Of a DNA stretch of 64,000 nucleotides, positions 44,523 through 54,912 are shown piece after piece (position 1 is the first letter of the stretch; each line of letters starts with the position of its first letter). The position numbers were made by a program, and so were the translations under genes. Below the pieces are notes generated by a model. That model had not been told where the DNA came from and made no database searches. It saw nothing but the letters and a program-made list of their open reading frames with translations. Origin of the DNA: Omphalotus guepiniiformis (Eukaryota; Basidiomycota; Agaricomycetes; Agaricales; Omphalotaceae); assembly GCA_028554645.1 (NCBI GenBank), contig JAQOOI010000021.1:1798001-1862000 (forward strand). Reading direction: 5' to 3'.

Positions 44523-46834
44523 CTAGTTCTGATATGCATGGTGAAGAGAATCCGGGTTTATGGAGGAAAGCTCCCCCGCGTCGATTTTGGGTTGAATTTG
44601 TTCATCAATAATCACCTTGGCCAAGTCCCCGCTAAGTCGAAGCTGGGCCAGGTAATCTTTGCCAAAATTAAAATACCCCGCAGCAATAATGTCGACGAGC
44701 TCCGCGACCTTGCCTTCCGCCTTACGCTGAACCCCATGCATCGCTTTGGCAATATGATCCAGGTCTTCAAAAAGCGTCGCGGCCTCGTGTTGAAGAGATA
44801 GAGCATCTGAAAACTAGAAGTTAGGAGGAGAAAAGCAAGCAAAAGAAAGAAATACATACGGCGAACAGAGAAGAGGCCGCGGTTGTGCATTGCATCATCT
44901 TCGAGCGCGATCTTCCGTATACCGTAGCGAAATGTACAAGCCGAGTCCTTCTTACTCAAGCACTCGTTACAGGACTCGCCAGGTGCCACGAAGACACAAG
45001 GTTTGCCATGAACGACGCAAGAGCTGCACCGAAGAGAAGGCTAGCAACGAAAAGTAGAAAGTCAGAATAAAGTGCCGCGGTACAGGAAGCTAGATCACGT
45101 ACCAGATTGACGCTCTTGGCCACGGATTGAAACATTTTGATATGAGAAGTCATCAGGGGCGGCAATAGACCAGGGAAATCGAAATTGATTGCTTGCGCAG
45201 AAGGAGCCTCGTTAGGCTGAAACCACCGCACACCTGCCTCGAAGTTGCCGTGAGAAGAGGAAGGAGCCGCGGAGGCTTTACTTCCCTTGGTGATAGGCAA
45301 GGAGTCGCGAGGAATTGCAGCGCCCATCTTCGCTGCCGCGGGGAAAACATGGTCGTACCAGTATTGAGGATACCCCTCCACTTCGCGTAGAAATCGACGA
45401 TTGTCCGCGGGATCACCCATTTGAGGAGGAGGAGTGAGGAATCGGCCCTCCTCTTGAATAGTAGTAGCCGCGGGTTTGGTATTGGCCCGCTTCTTACCTT
45501 TACCTTTGCCTTTCACCTGAAAGGGAGAAGACCTTTAGAAAGAGTGTTGGACGACGGGCAAACCAGCAAGACTTACAGGAGGAGCTGGGTCCTCAGGTAG
45601 AGATGAAGTCGCGGGCAGCGCCGCGGAAGCTCCCGGTTGACTAACAGCAACAGCAGAAGGGGGAACGACTGTCGTGGAGGTTAATGGCGAAAAGGAAGCC
45701 GGTACCCCAGAGGAAAGAAGAGCAGGAGGGATCGCGTCGTCTCGCAGAGAAGGTGGTAAACGAGGGGTAACGGGCAGCGGCACCTCTATCATGTCCTGAC
45801 CAAAGCCAGCGGATAAGTCAACCGGCGGAGGCGATCGAGAATGAGCCTAAGTAAGCCAGAGTTTTGAACAAAGAGTCGCGGAGAATTTGTAAAAGAAACT
45901 TACGAAGGGAGAGCCAGCAGAGGGAGTAGGAGCGGTAGCGGGCAAAGAAGTAGAGTCCGCGGGGACACTAGGAACAACCTCAGCTGTGGGCTCCGCGTCA
46001 GATTCACTGTCCACGCGTCGTCGAGAAAGAACGCGACGACGTTCCTTAGAAAACGAAGTCTCTATATCGGACTCGACAGCTTCATCATCGAACTAAGAAA
46101 AGGCGAAGTCAGAAAATAAGCATTAGGGAGGAACAGAGAAATAGTACCAAGTCCAACGGTGGAGGACGTTTTCCCGGACCAACGCGACGATGTCCATGTT
46201 TGCGGTGAGAACGCGCAACGGGAGTAGCTGACGCGGGGCTAAGATCGTAGGTCTCATCCTTAAAGGCCAAAAAGTCAGCGTCGTATTGCGCCCGATCTTC
46301 CGCGGTGACAGGGCGAAGCTGCAAGAGACAAGTAAAAGTATAAGGTAAAAGAAGGGACAAGAAACTGTTGTACCAAATGAGAAGTCTGACCGCGAGAACG
46401 AGCACGCTTGGACGCGAGTTTTCTCAGCGTCTCACGGCGAACGTGTGTGAACGAGACTCCGCAGGAGGAGGCGATGGAGTACGACGCGAAGACGAAGCGA
46501 GTGAAGGCAAAGCCGCCGCGGAAGTAGGAATCACAGTCGGTTGGACAGCCAGTTGCCCGCTACGGATGTATTGAAGCAGAGCGAACTCCGCAGCAGATAT
46601 AGACTGCTGTGAGTTAGGCTCCGACATTCCAGGGAGAGGTGCTGGGGCTGCCTCGCGGCGTTGTCGTTTGTGAGGGCGAGAGTTTGAAGGTCGAGGAGAG
46701 GGCATGATAGATTTAGTCTCCGAAGGTGTGGGTGAAAAAGCCTGTCCAAGGAAGTTAAGAAAGGGATCACCAAGAGCGGCCGCGACACTTACTATTAAAG
46801 AATTATAGTCAAGGGGTTCAGCTTTGATGGGCAT
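44523..46834 (-). CDS. Antisense Cys-cluster gene (type A) carried by element 1
   Basis: A spliced gene running away from the 3' LTR. It starts MPIKAEPLDYNSLIVS at 46834, about 60 bp below a TATATAA box (minus strand, 46893-46899). Exons are Pro/Ser-rich with basic patches (SRPHKRQRREAAPAP, KGKGKGKKRANTKP). After an intron near 45045-45105 comes a Cys cluster, CSSCVVHGKPC then 8 residues then CNECLSKKDSAC (CX2CX6C-X8-CX2CX7C). A helical tail (KAMHGVQRKAEGKVAELVDI) ends at TAG 44523-44525. The Cys spacing suggests a zinc-binding, perhaps DNA-binding, module. The same layout occurs in the gene at 59772. Exact exon borders in the Pro-rich part are approximate. Confidence 0.7.
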
Positions 46835-47270
46835 AAACCAGTGATGAAAGAGGGAGCAAAAAGTTGAAGTTCGACACCCGGGCACTGAAGGTTATATACA
46901 CCTCGCGGCGATGGGGTCCTCAGAATGGTGCCAGTATCAAGTTCCATTCCTAGAAGACGCGAGAGCAAAAGTTTGATGTATTACACACTTATTCAGGGTA
47001 CGACATACAGCTTTGACAAAGAAGCGATGGCAATCCATTAACTGAATAACCGGTATGTCCGGGAACTAACGTAACCGGACGATGAGGAATGAAGAGACGC
47101 GGCGATTTACCAATAAGGTAACGTGATGGCATGTGATGTGACAAGAAGGAGGGAGAGCGCTACATGAGTCAGAAAGAAGTTTGTGATATCCAGAAAAGGG
47201 AGGTTGATGCGCCTTTCCGGGATAGACCCTGAGTAGGACCCCAGCGACTGGGACAGTCGATATTTTAGTC
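46835..47270. promoter_or_regulatory. Promoter zone of the antisense genes next to the 3' LTR
   Basis: Holds the minus-strand TATA box (46893-46899) of the Cys-cluster gene and otherwise noncoding sequence up to the polypurine tract. No open frame that I can support. Confidence 0.5.
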
Positions 47271-47279
47271 AGGGGGAGA
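47271..47279 (+). promoter_or_regulatory. Polypurine tract of element 1 (AGGGGGAGA)
   Basis: AGGGGGAGA directly precedes the TG of the 3' LTR, the normal priming site for plus-strand DNA synthesis. The same end, GGGGGAGA followed by TG, is found on the minus strand at 59263-59271 in element 3. Confidence 0.8.
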
Positions 47280-48518
47280 TGATACGACCGCGGGAATACC
47301 ACTACCATTTTCGGCCTCGCGGGATTGATCACTCCAGTACAAACCTACTAAGTACACTGTATAGTCCTAAGTTCCGCGGTGTATTACGCACATTCAACCA
47401 CTAGTATATGTGTACAAAGGTGTACAAGACTGTAGAACGGCACTAAATGGGTCTTCTCAGTGTAGGTATTACCTAAGTATGCACTCAAGTAAAGTGTCGC
47501 GGCACTTGTTCTAAGGTCCGACGTGTATAACTTGATGGCCCCAATACTGTATAAACCAACGCGTAGGTAACGAGGTACCGCGGCACTACTCAGAAGGCCA
47601 GACTTAGAAACCAGGTAGCAGTAGCTCCGTGCACTAGTCATATCTAATGACCACTGTTGAGCCACAGAAGGGTCTAGACGTACGATGTAACACGAAGTAC
47701 TTCCGACGACGCGGAAGTAGAACACGTAAGGAGACACAGCGTTAGCGAACTACCGCGATACTTTCTAAAAGCGGCAAGATTATAACCCGATATAGGATAC
47801 CCTGTTACCGCGTACTATACTTCATCCCTACCTTACGCGGTGCACCATATGCACCATATATCTCATAACTGTCAAGTATCGCGACATTTGTTTGTACTAT
47901 GTAAATAGAGATACTGTATATAAGAAATAGAACCTGGGCAAGGAAGGGGAGGTTCCCGAGCCCCCCATAGAGCTAATAGCATTTGTGTGTGGAAAAGCTT
48001 AAGTCCCTCTGAGTGATTAGAAGTTTTAAAGTGTTAACCGTCGCGTTAGTTCATAAGTCAGTGTGCCTAAGTGTTTACAAGCGGGATCGTCTGGTACCGC
48101 GGAGCCTGTGTGTGTAGTGCGAATAAGAGTGGATCGTCTGGTCACTCGTTGAACTCGTCGTCTGGCAGTTCTGAAATCCTCCTATACCCAACTCCACTAA
48201 GTGAGAAGTCGTCTGGCATCTCCCAACAATCGTCTGGTTGTTGTATCGTTTGTAGTCACTGGTCGCGGTGATTTGTTAAAGTTACGCGTTAGTTTGTTTG
48301 AGTGGTGTGTAGCATAGAGTTATCTGTGCCGCGTCGGTTTTGACTGTGTCTCCGCGTTCCTCTTACAACAACCTTATTCGCTTCACAGAGTTTGTTAGTC
48401 CCCCAAACCCCACGAACTTAAAAGTCTTTGTGTGTTGTGTGTGTGTTTTGAGTGCTTGATAGATTCATTCGAGTTAGTTAGCACTTCTTCTCATTCATAC
48501 CCCATACCAAGCACATCA
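47280..48518 (+). repeat. 3' LTR of element 1
   Basis: Same length (1239 bp) and, on reading, the same sequence as 34139-35377, including the TATA box, the five TCGTCTGG copies and the TG..CA borders. It is followed by acgg, the target duplication. Confidence 0.95.
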
Positions 48519-50011
48519 ACGGGGGCATGCTCTCTCTGTTAGGGGGGCTCAGCAACTCAGCAACAAGTCTTGCATAAGAAGGACTATTTACCAGCTTTTC
48601 CCAGATACACACTGTGGCGGGCCAGTTGGTCGACCCGCTGGCAATGAGATGTCGAGTTTTAGTTGACATGCACTGCAGTGCTTGTTAGAACCTCCAGCTC
48701 AAATTCAGAAGCGGGAACTGACCGTGACAGTCTGTATCGAAATAGGTCCTGCAGGAAAAAATGAACAACTCGAGGAAGGGTTAGTGAACGTCTCGTACCT
48801 GATTCTTGTTCAAGAGTCTGCAGGATGTCACCGCCGTGATAATCAATATCGAATATATAGACTTTGCCATCATCACTTCCGCACACCGCAACATCTTTAG
48901 CGCCCTCCCCAAAAACACATTGCTTCGGAGATCTTAGTCGAGAATTGCCAGTAAGCGTCAACACAGGCTCTCTGTTTGGAACACGATACAAGTTGAAAAC
49001 CCCGGTTGAAAGGTTGTGTACGAGGAGCCTAGATTGCCCACGAGAAAGCGCGGCACTTCCCCTAAAGCGTAACGTCAGGGATGACACAGACATGTACAAA
49101 AGTCACCCGTACACTCCGCCATCCAACGTGGTCTGCCATTTCACTTCCCCATCTTCCGAGTTCCGACAATACCTTAACAGTTAGTCAGTTGAATGCAGAC
49201 ATATGCACTAAGTTCTAACAACGGCTCACATGATACCGGTTTCCAGACCGAGTACAAGGACACTGTGATTATCCTCTCCGTAGAAACATAACCCACGAGG
49301 AATGGTACGGTCGAGGACAGCTGTCCATATTTGCTTCAAGGACGCTAGAACGACATGAGTTCACGCAAAATAACGCTGAAACAGGGTCATTACCGCCGTC
49401 ATCCACGACTTCGAACATCTTGATATGACCCAAATGGCTCGCCACAGCTAAACGTTTGTTGAGGTCGTCGTACGATAATTCTTCAACTGCGTCGTCCAAC
49501 TCAAACACGCAATGGTAAGTGCTTGATACAGTTGTGCTCTGTAGAATTATCGTTGAGGGTGGTAGTTCAAGGCTCAGGATCGTACACATACCATCTCATC
49601 ACCAAGCGCACAAACGGTTAAACCACCTCTGCCTGTTCCAATGCACAGATTGTGTACTGCTTTGCCTGTAGAACCATTCATCCATTTCAAAGCAGTAACC
49701 TGCCCCCATTTGGTGTTACGCAGCTTTTGTAGCGAATCGCCAGTGCGTGTGTTCCACACATGCACAATCTCGTCGTCGCCTATGGTTATGACTTCAGAAA
49801 GATTCAAGGATTCGATGAAAGTGACCCACCTCCACTAGCTAAATGTTCCCCGTCACGACTAAACGCAAGGCAGTTGATAGGAGCTGAGTGGCCCTTGAGT
49901 TCCTTCAGAAGGTGGTATTGGTCGGGCTGACGAAGTATGCAAAGAATGAGTAAGTAATGCAAATGCGAGAGGGAAGTATCTTACAGTCGACATGGGAGTG
50001 GAGAGCTTCAT
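48519..50011 (-). pseudogene. WD40-repeat protein gene broken by element 1 (main part)
   Basis: The minus-strand gene starts MKLSTPMST at 50011, with an intron after codon 9. WD40 blades follow: LKGHSAPINCLAFSRDGEHL, then after an intron DDEIVHVWNTRTGDSL, ASHLGHIKMFEVVDD, CGSDDGKVYIFDID and IASGSTNWPATVCIWEKL. Introns are short and clean. After CIWEKL an intron (donor GTAAAT, acceptor CTAACAG) leads into the last exon, which is cut at 48522 by the 3' LTR. The C-terminal membrane segment lies beyond the element at 33942-34138. Before insertion the protein would have been WD40 repeats plus a C-terminal membrane anchor. The truncated transcript may still be made but would read into the LTR. Confidence 0.8.
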
Positions 50012-50395
50012 GAAATTTTGACTGGGTTATATATTGAGATATAAGTATAGATACAGGTGTTTGAAACCAACTCATCTCGCGACAAAGGGTCCATGAAATA
50101 AGAAGAGGCTGAACGCCGAAACAATGAAATCTTTCAAGATAGAAGACGAATTTGCGGTGACGCAGGTTTGCTTTAAATGAAAGACGAAGTTTGCGGACAA
50201 GGAGGTCAAGAACAAAGGTGCTTAGCGCTTAGCGCCTTGAAGAGTCAAACCACTGAGACCCAACGGGAAAGGGCGGGCCGCATCCCATCATCACAAAAAA
50301 AACAAAGAAAACAATGAACTTCTGATTTGGGATTGTTGAAATCAAGCACGTATAAAATATAGCGAAAGAGGTGGGATCGTCCATTTTACCCAGCT

Positions 50396-51154
50396 ATGGA
50401 ACAGAAACCCTTCATTCAACGACACCATCCTCCTATCGCACAACGCTTAGTGTTCAAATTAGCACCACCCCGACCTCTTCCGCCCATCGCAGCACGAACA
50501 GAGTTCTCTGAGACCTGTTTTTCACACACGACAGAAACGCAGAACCCGGGAAAAGGCGGTGACGGGAATATATCCGGCTCCTCAGCGGGTGTACACGAGG
50601 ACGAGAACTTACCCTCAGCGGGTGCACCTGGTACCGAGGGTACGCAAGAAAACAGTGAGGATGCTGCGCTTAATAAGATTCCGAAGCCTCGTGGCGAGGC
50701 CGGAAAACCAGGAAGTGGCGGGTATAATCTCGAGAAGGTGTTGATAGAGACCCACGGCTGGTCCACAAAATCGTTCAACGAGGTGATGGTGGGTATTTCC
50801 GGATAAAATAACAGTAACAATCATACGCTGAACGTTCACAGAATCAGGTCCACGCAGAAGCTCGTAAACGTCTTGACACCACGAAGTCCTATTCTCACCA
50901 GAGTAATCAGAAGGTCAATGACCTCTGTGCATACGTGAGTGAGAGGTGATGCGCATTCGCCCTCAGGCTTACCTTGAACCTAGATTACGAAGGAGAACAC
51001 GAATCTGAGTTTTGACAAGTACGAAAACTATTGGCCGATTCGTGACCTTCTCAAGATGCATCTCAAATCAAGATCTAATGCTCATCGCAGAGCAACTGAA
51101 AAAAAGGAGGCAGAAAAATGGAGGAGGAGGGAAGCGTCCGAAGATCTCAATTAG
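50396..51154 (+). CDS. Orphan protein of a transposon-associated Agaricomycete type
   Basis: Three exons: ATG 50396 (MEQKPFIQRHHPPIAQRL) to ...FNEVM, then NQVHAEARKRLDTTKSY, then ITKENTNLSFDKYENYWPIRDLLKMHLK and a basic coiled tail ending at TAG 51152-51154. The introns are about 50-55 bp with GTGGGT/ACAG and GTGAGT/CTAG borders and keep the frame. The motifs GEAGKPGSGGYNLEK and KYENYWPIRDLLKM are ones I associate with a widespread mushroom-genome family of unknown function. It converges on the transposase-like gene next door, so both may belong to one old DNA transposon. Confidence 0.6.
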
Positions 51155-51194
51155 AATACATAAAATACGAATTGAGGGTAATAGGCAGCACTAG

Positions 51195-52980
51195 TTACTG
51201 AAATTCCACCTCGTATTTACCTTCTTTGACTCTTAAGCGAAGTGTCTTGAGTGTATATGTCAGTTTTTGATAGGTCTCAGGTCTAAAACTAAGTTGAACA
51301 CACCTTCGACAGTGATGTTGCGAGAGCAACTTGTCTTCCTTCCCAAGTGACGGTACGCAGTGCAAAATGAGATGGAACGCCAAAAGTATTGAACGAAATG
51401 ATGGCCCGCTCGTTTAGCAAGTCGGGTTCAAAGAATCGAGTTCGTAACATGGGTAAAGAACTAAAAGGTTCATCTTTCACCTGTGTTGGCGTGAGTGATC
51501 GGAAAATAACATGGATCTCCGCTTCACGCTCTGCGTTCACGACAAAATGGTCGATGTAAACCGCTCCTTTGCCAGGAAGTATGATGCCGCTATTGCCTGC
51601 GTGATGTTGGTACGTGGAATAGCGTACTCCCTTCACCACGATGCTGGAAGGCAGATGGACACGACGTGGAGCAGGGATATTGGCAGAATGGAATACATGT
51701 CGGAGTTCTTCTGGTAAACCATGTACCTGCCGACCACCAGTATATTCCGGACCATCGCCAGGTGCGTCTTCATGTACATCTTGATCTGAAGGGTCGTGCA
51801 GATCTATGCTGAGAGTGTCTTGAACTCGGCGCGAGGTGAGTTTGTTGAACGCATCCAGGCAGTTAAGGATTGCTTGTGGGCAACCGGTCTGGACCATGAT
51901 CGCACGTAGGTTGGACGAACGTGTGAACGATCTCGCGATGGTTTCCTCGTACTCTCCTGCAAATGAACAATGTGCATCATGAGTCGGAAATAAAAACAAC
52001 AGAAGCGGTTGGAAGACCTTACCAGGCTTGTAATTGGTGGGAATGCGCTCCAGCATCCCGATGAGACGCTCGTATGGAAATGTCCACCAGCCATGCACAG
52101 GGCCATAGAAGAGTAGGTATTCATGAATGTGAAGAGCCATATGGTGATTGGGGTGAGCGGCATACTGAGGGAAGAGCATGTGAAGATGCCGGCGATACTC
52201 GACCATGAGCATGAGGTAGAGCTGAGCATGCAAATCGGATGTGATGCGAGAAGTGACTACAACGATGGCAGAGACCAGAAGCAAGGTAAGGTTGAGCATC
52301 TGACGCTGACGCTCAGTAGCATCCTTGTTACCCCACAGGCGCGCCAGGGAAATGGGCATGAATACGGTTCCAAGAGAACGCCATTCCTCAGCTTTCAATT
52401 TACCACCCTTCAGGTCAGCTGGAGGCGTTGTAAGCCAGGTCGGTTTATTCATGGATATAATATCAGAAAATATCTCTTCCAGGTCATCTTCGTTCAAGGC
52501 GTGGCCAAGGTCCTTGGCCGCATTAGAAAGTTCTGGAGCATCGTCATGGTCTTCAACTTGTCGAGAACGCTTTGTAATTGAAAAAGATAAGCTGGGAAGG
52601 TGTCAAGGCTATGATACTACGCACCCATTTAAGTATACACGTTACGATGTCCTTCTTTGCATACTTGCTTGTTCTAGCAAGATCACAAGGCAGTGTTCTA
52701 GCGGTGAAGAGTAAAGCAGCTCTACTAAAATTGGTCGAGATGACATTAAGGTCCTGAGTGAAGTCTTTCTCGTCTGTAAGACGTTCTGCCAAGGGCTGCT
52801 GCAAGTACACCTTCAGACGTGATATTTGTTCTTGATCACTAAGGGACTCGGGAAGTGGATTGCCAAAAGATGCCTCCATCGACAATGGAAATATTTGCCC
52901 ACCATCAGGTTGCTTATTTCGCTGTTTGAGATGGCGTTAGCAACCTGGCATTCCAAAATTTGATGGAGATGCAACTCACC
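51195..52980 (-). pseudogene. Fragment of a CMC/CACTA-like transposase gene
   Basis: The minus-strand exons encode HPNHHMALHIHEYLLFYGPV, then GWWTFPYERLIGMLERIPTN, after an intron EYEETIARSFTRSSNLRAIM, and a C-terminal part with KGVRYSTYQHHAGNSG and RAIISFNTFGVPSHFALR, ending at TAA 51195-51197 after a last intron. The WTFPYERLIG...KPGEYEET pattern is typical of the C-terminal region of large CMC-type (CACTA-related) transposase proteins of Agaricomycetes. An upstream exon lies at about 52553-52920. The catalytic N-terminal part is absent; the sequence ends at the presumed left LTR edge of element 2, near 52982. I found no terminal inverted repeats. Confidence 0.6.
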
Positions 52981-53267
52981 CATGTTAAGATTTGCCGAGT
53001 AATCTCAACTGTGTTACGAACGTTTTCTTTTTTCATCTTATCTCATTGTTTGTACATATGGACACTTTTATTATCAGTAGATAGCATCTTAAGTTATAGA
53101 TCTAGGGTTATATTAAATACACACGTAGGTAGCATAATGATCGAGATCAAGCATGTAGACCTCAAGGCGATCACGATCATTAATGAAACACTTGAGGCGA
53201 TCGAACTCATGGTAGACACACGGTGGATTAGTCAAGGGTTATAGCCCAGGGTTTAGGGTTTTATTTA

Positions 53268-53274
53268 CGTATAT
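53268..53274 (+). promoter_or_regulatory. TATA-like box of element 2 (TATATAA)
   Basis: The run gtatataacaag lies in the presumed LTR. From here to the gag ATG at 54000 (about 730 nt) there is no ATG in any frame, matching a leader that ribosomes scan. Confidence 0.5.
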
Positions 53275-53999
53275 AACAAGTCCGCTTAGGTAGATATTTC
53301 TTTAGCTTCGATCTTGTCAATAACTCCTCGAGTTTAGACTTGTACTTAGCATAACATCTTTGTATCATTCCTCTTCTCAATTCTATTTTCTGCTTTTCTC
53401 TTATTCGTGTGAAACTGAGATTCTCGTGTTTGGTTATTTGAGTTTGACAACTCGAGTCGCTGACATAAGATCGAAGCTACACAACTCACCCGACCAACAC
53501 AATTCAAATCGCCTTCTTGTTGCTATTTCAGTAGCAAGTAAGTTTCTCTTGACCCTTCACACACTTACTTCATTTTCTCCCTTTGATATTCGGGTTTCCG
53601 TCCGAATTAGGAATCTGTGCTCCATTAGAGTAATTGCGCCTATAGTACAAACGAGTAACGTTGAGTCCGACTTGGTACTGGCAGCAGAAAGCATCGTCTG
53701 ATAACCAACCTTCGGGGAGGGGACTTTGCGCTTGGGGAACGAGGTGCACTCCTAGAAAGGCACGTCCAGGTTTACTCAGCAAGCAAGCACAGATTAGGAA
53801 CTCGTCTATTAGAGGTAGAAAAGGTCCCGAAATCTCTTCGTGAGGTTACTGACGGACCGAAGTAAACTCTACCATTACGGAATCTTGGGGGAACTTTAGC
53901 AGTCTCTTCGAAGAAACTACTATCCCATCACCTATCACACCTTCCTACAAATCTCTTGCATCATCTCCCTATTCTACCCGACCTTCTACCCCTATCAGA

Positions 54000-54893
54000 A
54001 TGTCTGAAATCGACACCTCGCGAGGAAAATCACTCCTCAACAAACCCGACAACTTCACTGGCGTCAAATCTGAGTTCAAGAATTGGCGTCGAAGGCTCTT
54101 TACATACATTCGTGATAAGAAAAATGGTATCACGACCGACGATGAAAGGATTGATGTTGCAATCTCTTTCATGAATGGAAAGCTTGTGGACGGATGGGTG
54201 AATAATTACTACAACACCCATTTTGACCAAGACAACGAGAAGTGGCAGAAGGACTGGGCGCAATTCAAGCAAGCCTTGAACAAGGCGTTCCTAGATTCCG
54301 GTCTGCAGAGGACAGCACAGGAGAAGGTGGAGTTGTTGAAACAGGGAGCGGGAACGGCAGAGGAGTATTTCCAGGAGTTGGAGATACTGTTGACGGAGGC
54401 GGATTACAAGAAGGATGACCCGTACGTGGTGCGGCTCATTGAGAAGGGCATTAATGAGAAAACAATTGATGCCATTTACACGAGGGACGAGTTGCCCAAA
54501 GTGTACGACGAATGGAAGGACATAGTGATCAAGATTGATCAACTATGGAGAAGGCGTCAGGAATGGCGCAAGAATCAGAACCAGAACCGACCGGCGTTTA
54601 CGCCAAGAAGAGAAAGTCCGCAACAGGCGGCAGGAAGTGGTGATCGGAGAGACGCCACAGGAACAACCTTTGGGGGTATAGGTAAACCCATGGACATTGA
54701 CGCGGCCCGAAGGAATGGGCAGTGCTTCAATTGCGGACAGAAGGGACACATCTCGCGGGATTGTCCAGCGAAGCGGGGTCAGAGAGTGAGGCAGGTGAAC
54801 GTGCAGGAGGAAGAGAAGAAAGAAGAACAGCCACCGAGCTGGTTCTTGAACTGGTTGAAATCGGATACGGGTTTTGTCAGAGCTCAGAAGTGA
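54000..54893 (+). CDS. gag: Gag of element 2
   Basis: From ATG 54000 ([19 protein letters not shown]) 297 residues: a capsid-like helical domain ([33 protein letters not shown]) and a zinc knuckle [14 protein letters not shown] (CX2CX4HX4C, near 54725), then a basic-acidic tail. The stop TGA at 54891-54893 comes five codons after a GGGTTTT heptamer, from which a -1 shift enters pol. Confidence 0.88.
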   Translation: MSEIDTSRGKSLLNKPDNFTGVKSEFKNWRRRLFTYIRDKKNGITTDDERIDVAISFMNGKLVDGWVNNYYNTHFDQDNEKWQKDWAQFKQALNKAFLDSGLQRTAQEKVELLKQGAGTAEEYFQELEILLTEADYKKDDPYVVRLIEKGINEKTIDAIYTRDELPKVYDEWKDIVIKIDQLWRRRQEWRKNQNQNRPAFTPRRESPQQAAGSGDRRDATGTTFGGIGKPMDIDAARRNGQCFNCGQKGHISRDCPAKRGQRVRQVNVQEEEKKEEQPPSWFLNWLKSDTGFVRAQK

Positions 54894-54912
54894 ATACAGG
54901 TCCTTCTGAGTT
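54869..54912 (+). promoter_or_regulatory. -1 ribosomal frameshift signal of element 2 (GGGTTTT plus hairpin)
   Basis: The gag codons ACG GGT TTT GTC place G GGT TTT at 54869-54875. After a 7-nt spacer an 8-bp perfect stem forms: CTCAGAAG (54883-54890) with CTTCTGAG (54903-54910), loop of 12 nt, extendable by G-U and A-U pairs. The -1 frame is open into pol. This has all parts of a classical frameshift signal. Confidence 0.85.

Larger units (their letters stand above)
34139..48518 (+). mobile_element. Complete Ty3/gypsy LTR retrotransposon (element 1) with antisense gene pair
   Basis: The 14.4-kb element has, in order: a 5' LTR (1239 bp), a primer binding site, gag, pro and pol in three frames, two genes on the opposite strand, a polypurine tract and a 3' LTR of the same length. 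Protease comes first, then reverse transcriptase, RNase H and integrase, the Ty3/gypsy order. I found no difference between the two LTRs on reading, which means a recent insertion. All structural frames are open, so it may be active. The whole element is unusually rich in CGCG (16 in 40010-41040). The insertion splits the last exon of a WD40 gene. No chromodomain is visible after the integrase. Confidence 0.93.

Noticed and set aside
53505..53690. Exact 3' edge of the 5' LTR and primer binding site of element 2
   Set aside because: Several TGG words follow possible CA ends (for example TGGTACTGGCAGC near 53674), but without the 3' LTR none can be confirmed.
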